A stretch of 8,446 bases of DNA from Spirochaetaceae bacterium (lineage in GTDB: Bacteria > Spirochaetota > Spirochaetia > Treponematales > Breznakiellaceae). Below the pieces are notes generated by a model. The model was not told where the DNA came from. It did not search any database and saw only the letters and a program-made list of their open reading frames with translations. The stretch's first letter is position 1. Every line of letters starts with the position of its first letter. Shown piece after piece: positions 1 to 6,158 of the stretch. The stretch is taken from assembly GCA_031257135.1 (NCBI GenBank), contig JAIRPH010000144.1, positions 1-8,446 of the forward strand, given 5' to 3'. A program made the translations under genes and the position numbers.

Positions 1-160
1 TCTTGACGCGATGCATGACGGACGCGAAGTTACGCCCGCAAATTTGCGGGATGCGGTTATCGGCTATTTGAAAGATAACGCCGGATTACGCGACCCGGAG
101 CTTGCCGCCCTCGAGGAAACATTAATGGGGAAACCGCATGATTTCCCCAAGGGTTCCTAA
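1..160 (+). CDS. C-terminal end of an unrecognised protein (5' end outside window)
   Basis: Only the reading frame beginning at base 2 stays open to the TAA at 158-160; the other two forward frames hit stops, so this is the 3' end of a gene entering from the left. It encodes 52 visible residues, beginning LDAMHDGREV and ending GKPHDFPKGS, mostly charged and probably helical (for example DPELAALEETLMG). I do not recognise the family and assign no function. It is convergent with argC: its TAA (158-160) overlaps the argC TAG (157-159 on the minus strand), leaving no intergenic space. The last 35 bases also contain an inverted repeat that could fold in transcripts from either direction. That the frame is coding is inferred from its openness and from the compact junction; 52 open codons alone are weak proof. 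Confidence 0.6.
   Translation, partial: LDAMHDGREVTPANLRDAVIGYLKDNAGLRDPELAALEETLMGKPHDFPKGS
35..50. repeat. Perfect 16-bp palindrome inside the partial gene
   Basis: CCCGCAAATTTGCGGG is identical to its reverse complement over all 16 bases. It lies in the coding frame of the partial upstream gene. It could be a protein-binding site but may equally be a chance result of codon choice; nothing nearby (promoter, start codon) argues for a regulatory role. Confidence 0.3.
126..149 (-). terminator. Hairpin just downstream of argC, candidate terminator
   Basis: TGGGGAAA (126-133) and TTTCCCCA (142-149) form an 8-bp perfect stem with an 8-base loop. On the minus strand the hairpin begins 7 bases after the argC stop and is followed by TTAATGTTT, which is a poor U-tract. 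On the plus strand it precedes the stop of the partial gene and has no T-run after it. It may help end argC transcription at this convergent junction, but without a good U-tract it is only a weak intrinsic terminator candidate. Confidence 0.3.
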
Positions 161-1275
161 AAAGACGAGGGAATCGAGGTAAGTCCTGCGGTTTCGGGAA
201 AGCCGAAGATGACGTTCATATTTTGTACCGCTTGTCCTGCCGCGCCTTTCACCATATTGTCGATGGCCGACGCAATGATAAGGGTAGTTCCCGTCTGATC
301 GAGGTGGGTCGATATATCGCAGAAATTTGACTGCCGCACTCGGTTAGTGGCCGCAATACTGTCTTCAGGCAGAACCCGCACAAACGGCTCGTTCCGGTAA
401 AAATCCGCGTAGGCTGATCGAATCTCCGCGGCTTTCTCCGAGACCTCCTTAACCGGCGGGCGAGGCGCGCCAGACCGGTTGGTTTGGACCTTCCAGTCTT
501 CAGCTAACGGAATATAGACCGTGCTGAGAATCCCCCGGTTCATAGGCGCGAGATGCGGAGTGAAAATCACCTGCCGTATCCCCTGCCCCGGTTTTCCGAT
601 CATAGCGTCGAAGTTTCGGCTGATCTCCGGAGTATGCCGATGCGCGCCTACCTTGTAGGGCGTCACAGAATCGGCGCATTCCGGGTAGTGAAAAGACCGG
701 CTCGGTTCCCGGCCGCCTCCGGTAATGCCGGAAGCGGAATCCACGATTATCGTTCCGGGTCCGGCTATTCCTTTTACCAGCGCGGGATACGCGGCAAGCG
801 AAGCCCCAGTAGGATAACACCCCGGATTCCCGATAATCGCCGTCTTTGACGCGCCGAGAGCCTTAATCCGACTCCGGTTCAGTTCAGGAAGCCCGTAGAC
901 CGAATATTTCCGCAATTCAGGATGGACATAGGGCTTGCCGTACCACGCGGTATAGGTAGCTTCATCGTCGTCAAAACGGAAATCCGCTGAAAAATCAATA
1001 AAAGGCGTCCCTTTTTCCACACAAGTCTTGGCGAACGCCTCGCCGACCCCGTTAGGGAGAGCCGCGAACACCACTTCCGCCTCAGCGACAACCGCTTCCG
1101 GCTTTACCAGCGGAGTTTGTACTCTTCCCAGAAAGTTGGGATACACTCGCTCAATATAATCCCCTTCAAAACTGACCGAAGCGAGGACTAATTTTTCGAT
1201 GTTGGGGTGTCCCGCCAGAAGCCGGACCAATTCCGCGCCGGCATAGCCGGTCGCGCCTATAATTCCTGCAATCAT
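157..1275 (-). CDS. argC: N-acetyl-gamma-glutamyl-phosphate reductase
   Basis: ArgC is a cytoplasmic enzyme of arginine biosynthesis that reduces N-acetyl-glutamyl-5-phosphate to N-acetylglutamate 5-semialdehyde with NADPH. The 372-residue product shows the N-terminal nucleotide-binding motif GIIGATGYAGAEL (residues 4-16), the segment ALPNGVGEA (72-80), the active-site motif GNPGCYPTGA with Cys153 as presumed nucleophile, the glycine-rich GITGGGREPSR (183-193), AHRHTPEI (211-218) with the family's conserved histidine (probably His214), and the C-terminal VKGAAGQAVQNMN (342-354). It is a little longer than the usual 340-350 residues; part of the excess is a loop around 264-276. The ATG at 1275 is preferred because AGGAG lies 7 bases upstream; an ATG six bases earlier (1281) would leave only 1 base of spacing. 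The frame stays open to 1602, but that extension would run across hisS and has no ArgC homology. It is divergent from hisS. No other arg gene is in the window. Confidence 0.95.
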   Translation of the reverse strand: MIAGIIGATGYAGAELVRLLAGHPNIEKLVLASVSFEGDYIERVYPNFLGRVQTPLVKPEAVVAEAEVVFAALPNGVGEAFAKTCVEKGTPFIDFSADFRFDDDEATYTAWYGKPYVHPELRKYSVYGLPELNRSRIKALGASKTAIIGNPGCYPTGASLAAYPALVKGIAGPGTIIVDSASGITGGGREPSRSFHYPECADSVTPYKVGAHRHTPEISRNFDAMIGKPGQGIRQVIFTPHLAPMNRGILSTVYIPLAEDWKVQTNRSGAPRPPVKEVSEKAAEIRSAYADFYRNEPFVRVLPEDSIAATNRVRQSNFCDISTHLDQTGTTLIIASAIDNMVKGAAGQAVQNMNVIFGFPETAGLTSIPSSF

Positions 1276-1282
1276 TACCATG

Positions 1283-1287
1283 CTCCT
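1283..1287 (-). promoter_or_regulatory. Shine-Dalgarno site deciding the argC start
   Basis: On the minus strand this reads AGGAG (within TTTAGGAG), ending 7 bases before the ATG at 1275 and 1 base before the ATG at 1281. The spacing favours the downstream ATG (MIAGIIGATGYAG) as the real argC start. Confidence 0.75.
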
Positions 1288-1299
1288 AAAGGTATATAT

Positions 1300-1305
1300 A
1301 TCATA
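1300..1305 (-). promoter_or_regulatory. Candidate -10 element for argC
   Basis: The minus strand reads TATGAT here, one mismatch from the TATAAT consensus, and would start transcription near 1293 with a leader of about 18 bases ending in the argC Shine-Dalgarno site. No convincing -35 hexamer lies 16-18 bases upstream, where the sequence is T-rich. The region also contains overlapping TATATA alternatives, so the call is weak. Confidence 0.25.
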
Positions 1306-1340
1306 TTCAGCTAAAAGAAAAAAGATGGATTTTTCTAAAA

Positions 1341-1356
1341 CCGGCGCGGACGCCGG
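1341..1356. terminator. GC-rich hairpin in the argC-hisS spacer
   Basis: CCGGCG (1341-1346), a 4-base loop CGGA and CGCCGG (1351-1356) form a 6-bp all-GC stem. On the minus strand it is followed at once by TTTTAGAAAAA; on the plus strand by GCGTTTT. It therefore resembles a small bidirectional intrinsic terminator or insulator between the divergent genes. If argC had a promoter further upstream (towards 1400), the hairpin would sit in its leader and could act as an attenuator, but no leader peptide or antiterminator fold was found. Confidence 0.3.
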
Positions 1357-1395
1357 GCGTTTTCGCGCAAGTCCGGGCTTGGCTTGAGAGACGGC

Positions 1396-1424
1396 TTGCT
1401 TTTTATGAGGCTTTTTTATATACT
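1396..1424 (+). promoter_or_regulatory. Sigma70-type promoter for hisS, nearly leaderless
   Basis: TTGCTT (1396-1401) and TATACT (1419-1424) are separated by exactly 17 bases, and each matches the consensus at 4-5 of 6 positions. A start site about 7 bases after the -10 would be near 1431, only about 2 bases before the hisS ATG at 1433. This agrees with the absence of a Shine-Dalgarno sequence before hisS. It is inferred from sequence only; overlapping TATATA could shift the -10 by 2 bases. Confidence 0.5.
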
Positions 1425-1432
1425 GTTGAAAC

Positions 1433-2725
1433 ATGGCTACTTTTATTGAACCGAAAATCTTGAAAGGGTTTAGGGATTTTCTTCCGGCTGGGGAGATTGC
1501 CCGGCGCGGCTTGGTTGAGCGGATGGAAGCCTGTTTCCGATCTTTCGGTTTTGTGCCGATTGATACGCCCGCGCTGGAGTACGCTGAAATCCTCTTGGGC
1601 AAAGGCGGCGGAGAGACGGAAAAGCAGATTTACCGATTTAAAGACAACGGAAACCGAGACGTTGCGCTCCGGTTTGATCTGACCGTACCGTTTGCCCGTT
1701 TTGTTGCGGAACATCGAGGGGAGCTGTCTCTGCCGTTTAAGCGGTATCATATTGCGAAGGTTTGGCGCGGGGAAAACACTCAGCGCGGCAGATATCGGGA
1801 GTTTACCCAGTGCGATTTTGATATAGTCGGAAGCGATAGTCCTGCCGCGGACTTTGAGATTCTGCTTATGATGAAACAGACCTTTCAATCCCTGGGGATA
1901 GGAAATATTACCATCAGGATCAATCATCGTGGGATTTTCAACCGGTTTCTTGAACGGCTCGGTCTGAGGGACCGGTCTGCGGACATACTGCGGACGGTTG
2001 ATAAGCTCGGTAAAATCGGCAGAGACGAGACCCTGCGCCTGCTCTCTGAAAGCGCGGGAAACGCGGCGCAGACCATACTGGGCTACATCGAAACCGCAGG
2101 AACCTTTGAGGAAATCCTGCGGAGCATTACCGAAGCCTCCGGCGGCGAATCCCCTGAATCCCGGCGGATCGCGCGGATTCGCCGGTTCATGGACGATACG
2201 GGCATTGCGGATTCTTTTGTCCTTGATCCGTCGATTACCAGAGGACTCGATTACTACACCGGCGTCGTGTATGAGACCTTTCTCAATGACTTGCCTGATA
2301 TAGGTTCGGTCTGTTCCGGGGGACGCTATGACAATCTCACTGGGCTTTATGCAAAGGAAAGCCTCGGCGGGGTGGGTTCTTCCGTCGGGCTGGACAGGCT
2401 TATTGCGGCTTTAGAGGCTTTGGGAAAAGGCGAAACCGCCTCGAGTTACTCGAAAATCGCCGTAGCCTGCGTCAAAGAAGAAGACGGCGGGCTATATCAG
2501 ACCCTTGCAGGACGTCTACGGACTGCGGGAATCCCCTGCGAGGCGTTTCTCGAAGAAGCCAAACTCGCCAAACAGTGCGTCTTGGCGGAAAAGAAAGGCG
2601 CGCAATGGCTGATTATCCCGGGCGCCCGCCCGCTCACAGACCCCCTTGCCCTGCGGAACCTGAAAAAACGGGAAAATCAGGAAGGGCTGTCTCTGGACGA
2701 CATCATACAAATCCTGCGTGCATAA
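1433..2725 (+). CDS. hisS: Histidyl-tRNA synthetase
   Basis: This is a class II aminoacyl-tRNA synthetase that charges tRNA-His with histidine using ATP, in the cytoplasm. The 430-residue length is normal. Class II motif 1 lies around residues 79-90 (RFDLTVPFARF). Motif 2 spans about 103-133 and includes KRYHIAKVWRGENTQRGRY. The histidine-specific motif RGLDYYTGVVYE is at 270-281, with SGGRYDNL at 295-302 and motif 3 SVGLDRL at 317-323. Residues from about 340 form the C-terminal anticodon-binding domain (KIAVACVKEEDGG onward). This domain, with intact motifs 2 and 3, argues for a true synthetase rather than the paralogue HisZ. The ATG at 1433 gives the expected N-terminus MATFIEPKILKGFRDFLP. 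No Shine-Dalgarno sequence precedes it; a promoter ends 8 bases upstream, so the message may be leaderless. It is the first gene of a probable operon with the regulator and transporter that follow. Confidence 0.97.
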   Translation: MATFIEPKILKGFRDFLPAGEIARRGLVERMEACFRSFGFVPIDTPALEYAEILLGKGGGETEKQIYRFKDNGNRDVALRFDLTVPFARFVAEHRGELSLPFKRYHIAKVWRGENTQRGRYREFTQCDFDIVGSDSPAADFEILLMMKQTFQSLGIGNITIRINHRGIFNRFLERLGLRDRSADILRTVDKLGKIGRDETLRLLSESAGNAAQTILGYIETAGTFEEILRSITEASGGESPESRRIARIRRFMDDTGIADSFVLDPSITRGLDYYTGVVYETFLNDLPDIGSVCSGGRYDNLTGLYAKESLGGVGSSVGLDRLIAALEALGKGETASSYSKIAVACVKEEDGGLYQTLAGRLRTAGIPCEAFLEEAKLAKQCVLAEKKGAQWLIIPGARPLTDPLALRNLKKRENQEGLSLDDIIQILRA

Positions 2726-2728
2726 AAA

Positions 2729-3409
2729 ATGGGAATACAGGATCGAAGAGAACGAGAAAAAAGCGAGCGGAGACAGCACATCTTGCGCTGTACGAAAGAA
2801 CTCCTGATGGAACACGGCGTTGACAGCGTCGGCATGGCGGACATCGCCAAAAAAGCGGAGTTAAGCAAAGGAACTCTGTATCTTTATTTCTCAAAAAAAG
2901 AAGACCTTTTTAAAGAAATCTGCGATGAAGCGGCGGAACGTTTTCTCAAACATTTTTACGCCGCGATGCCTCCGGATATGTCCGGGCTGGACGCGCTTAA
3001 ATTCTGCTGGCGTTGTTATCTTGATATGTTCGGCGAATCTGAAGATATGATTCTTATTTTCAATATGAAGTATTATATTGCTTCGGAATTTCCCTTTAAT
3101 CCTTTTGACGCTGACCAAGAGCCTGATTCGACGTATATTTTTTATACCCTGATTCGGGACATGATTCGGCAGGGCGTTACGGAAGGCGTCTTTGATCCGG
3201 AGGTGAAGGAAAAAGTAATTGCCCGGACTCTGCTTTCCTTGTTTTCGTACATTGTGGAAAACGTCGCCAAACTGCCTAAACGGGAACGGAAACCGTATCT
3301 TCTCATTGAAGAAATACGGCAGACCTTTGAAATTATTCTTCGAGGAATCGCCCGGGAAGGGGTTGAGCGTTCTCTTTTGCGTCTGCCCGGTTTATCGGAC
3401 AGCCGGTAA
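2729..3409 (+). CDS. TetR/AcrR-family transcriptional regulator
   Basis: The 226-residue protein has the typical TetR layout. A basic N-terminal arm (RREREKSERRQ) leads into the helix-turn-helix at about residues 16-62, with HILRCTKELLMEHG as helix 1 and MADIAKKAELSKGTLYLYF (36-54) carrying the recognition helix. Next comes KKEDLFKEI and then a helical, less conserved ligand-binding and dimerisation domain (about 70-210). Such proteins usually bind as dimers to palindromic operators and let go when a small molecule binds; the ligand here is unknown. The gene begins 3 bases after the hisS stop (TAA AAA ATG) and has no clear Shine-Dalgarno sequence, which suggests translation coupled to hisS by reinitiation. 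The transporter follows 13 bases later, so the simplest inference is that this protein senses a substrate of that transporter. No obvious operator palindrome was found beside it. Confidence 0.92.
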   Translation: MGIQDRREREKSERRQHILRCTKELLMEHGVDSVGMADIAKKAELSKGTLYLYFSKKEDLFKEICDEAAERFLKHFYAAMPPDMSGLDALKFCWRCYLDMFGESEDMILIFNMKYYIASEFPFNPFDADQEPDSTYIFYTLIRDMIRQGVTEGVFDPEVKEKVIARTLLSLFSYIVENVAKLPKRERKPYLLIEEIRQTFEIILRGIAREGVERSLLRLPGLSDSR

Positions 3410-3422
3410 AAACGAGTAAAAA

Positions 3423-6008
3423 ATGGAAAAATTGTTTAATCATCCTCGGCTTATTATTACGGTTATCTGCGGGATAACCCTGTTTTTCGGAATCCAGCTT
3501 TTCAACATCGAGCTGGACAATAACAATTTCCGCTTCGTCCCGGAAACCGACGAGGCTCGGCTGGTATCCGCGTATATCGACGAGACCTTCGGAAGTTCCA
3601 GCTCTATTTTAATCGGTCTAGAGCGGAAATACGGCTCTGTGTTCGATAAAGATTTTCTAACTCGGATTCAGGAGTATACAGACCGCATCGCCTTAATCGA
3701 TCACGTCGAAGAGGTGAATTCCCTAGTCGCCAGCGATTACATCACCGCGGAAGGGGATGCGATAATCGTCGAAAAGCTGATAAGCCGCGGTTTTGAGGAA
3801 TTGAAATCCCGGGTTCTCTCTTGGGATATGTACCGGAAAGCCTTGATCTCCGACGACTTTACCGCGACGCAGATTCTCGTTTCGCTGGATATTACCGCGG
3901 ACAATGCGGGGCGTCCTGAAGTCGTTGACAGCTTTCTGCAAATCCGGGATGCCGCGCGGGAAATGTTTCAGGGCGTTGCGGAGGTATACGTTACGGGCTT
4001 GCCGGTAATCAGCGCGACTATCAATGAAGCGGTTAAGGCAGACCTTATTCTGCTGGTGCCGCTGGTTATTCTCGTGGTGCTGACGGTCGTTTTTCTTCCT
4101 CTGCGGCGGATCAGTTTTGTCGCGTTATCGCTTCTGCCGGTTATTGTTGCGGTAATCTGGTCTATCGGCGCAATGCCGCTGTTCGGCGTTAAGCTGTCGA
4201 TTATCTCTACTGTTCTGCCGGTCATTCTGATCGCCGTAGGCAACTCCTACGGGCTTCATGTAATAATTCACTACATCGAAGACTCTGACGCTGATTTCGG
4301 CAGTATGACTAAAGAACAGCACCGGAAATATATCCAGACCATGATCCGATCCATCGGAAAATCGCTCCTGCTTGCCGCGCTTACCACAGCGATAAGTTTT
4401 CTCTCTTTTTGTTTTACTAACGTACTGCCTATCCGGGAATTCGGCTATTTCGCGGGCTTTGGAGTTATTTCGTCTTTCCTCATTACTCTGCTTCTCATTC
4501 CGGCGATTCTGATCATCCGAGGACCTAAATCTTTGCGGACTCTGCAAAGCAAAAAAAAGAACCCTCAAGAACAGCCTTCGGGAATGAGCCTCTTTTTCAT
4601 AACCATCGTGAAGCGGAAAAAACTCATTCTCCTCTTGGGAGCGGCGGCCGCGGCGGTTTCTGTGTACGGCGCGTCCAAAGTCGTCATTGACAATATCTTT
4701 GTGGAGTATTTCAAACCTTATACGGATATATATAAATCCGAGCGGTTTATCCGGGAACAATTCGGCGGCTCTAAAACCATAAACATCGTAGTTCAGGCGG
4801 AAACTCCGGAGATTATGCTTCATCCCGCGTCTCTACGCGCGGTAGACAGCCTGAATCGGTATCTCACGGAACGGGTTCCGGAAGTCGGCAAAGTAATGAG
4901 TTTTACCGACCTGATTAAACGAATCAATCAAGTCTTTAACGCCGACGAATCTCCAGAAGGCTTAAAACCAGCAGTCGTCTCTGGAGACTTCGGCGTCTCT
5001 GGAGACTTCGGCTTCGGGGACTTCGGTTTCGGCGGTTTCAGCGTCTCTGACGACGCCCCATCGCCTGAGCCGGCGGAAGAATCCTTACCGCCTTATACGC
5101 CGAAAGAACTTGCGAAACTGCTGGATCAAGCCGCGAGTTCCGGTTCAAACCGAGCCGCTGACGGGGCGTCTCTCGTGTGGGAGGTAAAAAAACTAATCAA
5201 CTACGAAGGAGCGGCTTATTACGAAATCCCCGCGGATCCGGCGCGCTACGGAAAAAGCAGTCCCGAAGAATTGCAGATTCTCGTTTCCAATTATCTGATT
5301 TTGCTTTCAGGAAACATTTCCGCCTATGCCGACGATCCCCTTGAGCCGACCGCGATTAAAACCGCGGTACAGCTTCGCGCTATCGGGCAAGCCGATACAA
5401 ACCGGGCGGTAACGGAGATTCGCGATTTCGTGAAGGCGAATTTTCCCGAAAACCTCAGAGTCGTCGTCGGAGGCGCGGCGTTAGTGGAGGCTTCGCTGAA
5501 CAACTTGGTAGTTCAGTCTTTGTGGACGTCCATGATTATCGCGCTGGTTTTTCTTTTCGCCATTGTCGCGTTCTGCAACCGTTCTTTGATTGCAGGCGTA
5601 ATCGCCGCGGCTCCGCTGATTCTGCTGATTCTCATCAACTTTGCGGTTATGGGTTTCCTCGGAATAAAGCTCAATATCGGAACCGCCATGATCTCCAGTT
5701 TGACTATGGGAATCGGGATTGACTATACGATTCACTATCTCGAAGCCTATAAACGGGAATACCGCTCCGCCGGAGGCGCGGGGGATTTCCTTAAACGCAC
5801 TTACGACGTCTGCGGGCTTGCGATTATCGTTGACGCTCTGGCTACCGGCGCGGGGTTCGGGGTACTGCTTTTTTCTCAGTTTAATATGCTTGAAGAGTTG
5901 GGCTTACTTATCATGCTTGCAATGGTTATGAGCGCGGTCGTAGGGCTGATCATTATACCGGTACTGCTTATGCTCATTAAGCCTGCGTTCATCCGGCGCA
6001 AGCCCTAG
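3423..6008 (+). CDS. RND-superfamily (MMPL-type) membrane transporter
   Basis: The 861-residue protein looks like a two-repeat RND-superfamily transporter of the predicted exporter/MMPL type in the inner membrane. TM1 is at about 10-27, followed by an extracytoplasmic domain (28-205). TM2-TM6 lie at about 206-226, 229-250, 256-283, 313-333 and 340-366. A basic cytoplasmic linker (367-398) leads to TM7 (399-417), a second large domain (418-698) and TM8-TM12 (about 701-853). The two halves carry corresponding motifs: AVGNSYGLHVIIHYIE (271-286) in TM4 and GIGIDYTIHYLE (763-774) in TM10. Only TM10 has an aspartate (Asp767) suited to proton coupling; TM4 has Asn-Ser. The second domain carries a Gly/Phe/Asp-rich insert (519-544) followed by a Pro/Glu-rich stretch. 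Substrate is unknown; candidates are lipids, hydrophobic compounds or drugs. It follows the TetR gene by 13 bases with only GAG as a minimal Shine-Dalgarno, and an intrinsic terminator lies downstream. Confidence 0.93.
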   Translation: MEKLFNHPRLIITVICGITLFFGIQLFNIELDNNNFRFVPETDEARLVSAYIDETFGSSSSILIGLERKYGSVFDKDFLTRIQEYTDRIALIDHVEEVNSLVASDYITAEGDAIIVEKLISRGFEELKSRVLSWDMYRKALISDDFTATQILVSLDITADNAGRPEVVDSFLQIRDAAREMFQGVAEVYVTGLPVISATINEAVKADLILLVPLVILVVLTVVFLPLRRISFVALSLLPVIVAVIWSIGAMPLFGVKLSIISTVLPVILIAVGNSYGLHVIIHYIEDSDADFGSMTKEQHRKYIQTMIRSIGKSLLLAALTTAISFLSFCFTNVLPIREFGYFAGFGVISSFLITLLLIPAILIIRGPKSLRTLQSKKKNPQEQPSGMSLFFITIVKRKKLILLLGAAAAAVSVYGASKVVIDNIFVEYFKPYTDIYKSERFIREQFGGSKTINIVVQAETPEIMLHPASLRAVDSLNRYLTERVPEVGKVMSFTDLIKRINQVFNADESPEGLKPAVVSGDFGVSGDFGFGDFGFGGFSVSDDAPSPEPAEESLPPYTPKELAKLLDQAASSGSNRAADGASLVWEVKKLINYEGAAYYEIPADPARYGKSSPEELQILVSNYLILLSGNISAYADDPLEPTAIKTAVQLRAIGQADTNRAVTEIRDFVKANFPENLRVVVGGAALVEASLNNLVVQSLWTSMIIALVFLFAIVAFCNRSLIAGVIAAAPLILLILINFAVMGFLGIKLNIGTAMISSLTMGIGIDYTIHYLEAYKREYRSAGGAGDFLKRTYDVCGLAIIVDALATGAGFGVLLFSQFNMLEELGLLIMLAMVMSAVVGLIIIPVLLMLIKPAFIRRKP
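4977..5012 (+). repeat. 18-bp perfect tandem repeat within the transporter gene
   Basis: GTCTCTGGAGACTTCGGC occurs twice back to back (4977-4994, 4995-5012), in frame, encoding VSGDFG twice (residues 519-530). It is followed to about 5055 by degenerate units (GGGGACTTCGGTTTCGGCGG and GTCTCTGACGAC) encoding FGDFGFGGFSVSDD. Each unit also contains the small inverted repeat GTCTC-TG-GAGAC. Because the unit length is a multiple of three, gain or loss of copies by slippage would keep the frame. Confidence 0.9.
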
Positions 6009-6054
6009 CCCGCCTCTACGCTTTAAAATTACGGGTAATCTTAACATTCTATTT

Positions 6055-6086
6055 CTGGCGGCTACTATTCATCGCCGCCGGTTTTT
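6055..6086 (+). terminator. Intrinsic terminator after the transporter gene
   Basis: CTGGCGGC (6055-6062), an 11-base loop and GCCGCCGG (6074-6081) form an 8-bp stem with one G-U pair, followed directly by TTTTT (6082-6086). It lies 47 bases after the transporter stop and should end the hisS-tetR-transporter transcript. On the minus strand no U-tract follows, so it is unlikely to terminate the R-M operon running towards it. Confidence 0.75.
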
Positions 6087-6157
6087 CCGAACATCTTTAC
6101 TATCAAGTAAGCTTTTGCAATGATCTTTGCGAACTTTACAGCAATTTTTTTTAACAT
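6065..6157 (-). CDS. Possible 30-residue lysine-rich hydrophobic peptide
   Basis: On the minus strand an ATG lies 1 base after the TAA of methyltransferase B (TAA A ATG) and opens a 30-codon frame ending in TAG at 6067-6065. The peptide begins MLKKIAVKFAKIIAKAYL and ends KMFGKTGGDE. It has six lysines spaced every three to five residues among Ile, Val, Ala, Leu and Phe up to about residue 21, consistent with an amphipathic cationic or membrane-associated helix, then a polar tail. Against it, there is no good Shine-Dalgarno sequence (translation would need coupling to gene B), a frame this short is expected by chance fairly often, and I recognise no family. Its end overlaps the loop of the plus-strand terminator. 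It fills most of the 150-base gap between the transporter and the R-M operon; no other gene is seen there. Confidence 0.25.
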   Translation of the reverse strand: MLKKIAVKFAKIIAKAYLIVKMFGKTGGDE

Positions 6158-6158
6158 T

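Noticed and set aside
1276..1602. N-terminal extension of the argC frame by 109 codons
   Set aside because: It crosses the hisS promoter and the first 170 bases of hisS, has no ArgC similarity, and a good ribosome-binding site sits at the internal ATG (1275).
1403..1927. 174-codon open frame antisense to hisS
   Set aside because: It lies almost entirely within the strongly supported hisS gene and its translation is low-complexity and unlike any family I know; it is a mirror of hisS codon use.
2619..2628. 10-bp palindrome CGGGCGCCCG near the end of hisS as a TetR operator
   Set aside because: It codes conserved hisS residues (PGARP), is too short and GC-rich, and is 100 bases from tetR with no promoter beside it.
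4125..4823. 232-codon open frame antisense to the transporter
   Set aside because: The translation is extremely rich in Arg and Asn, typical of the reverse complement of a membrane-protein gene, and it overlaps well-defined transmembrane coding.
6141..6152. T-run as a second plus-strand terminator
   Set aside because: No stem-loop precedes it; the T-run is the complement of the AAA-rich start of the possible small peptide ORF.
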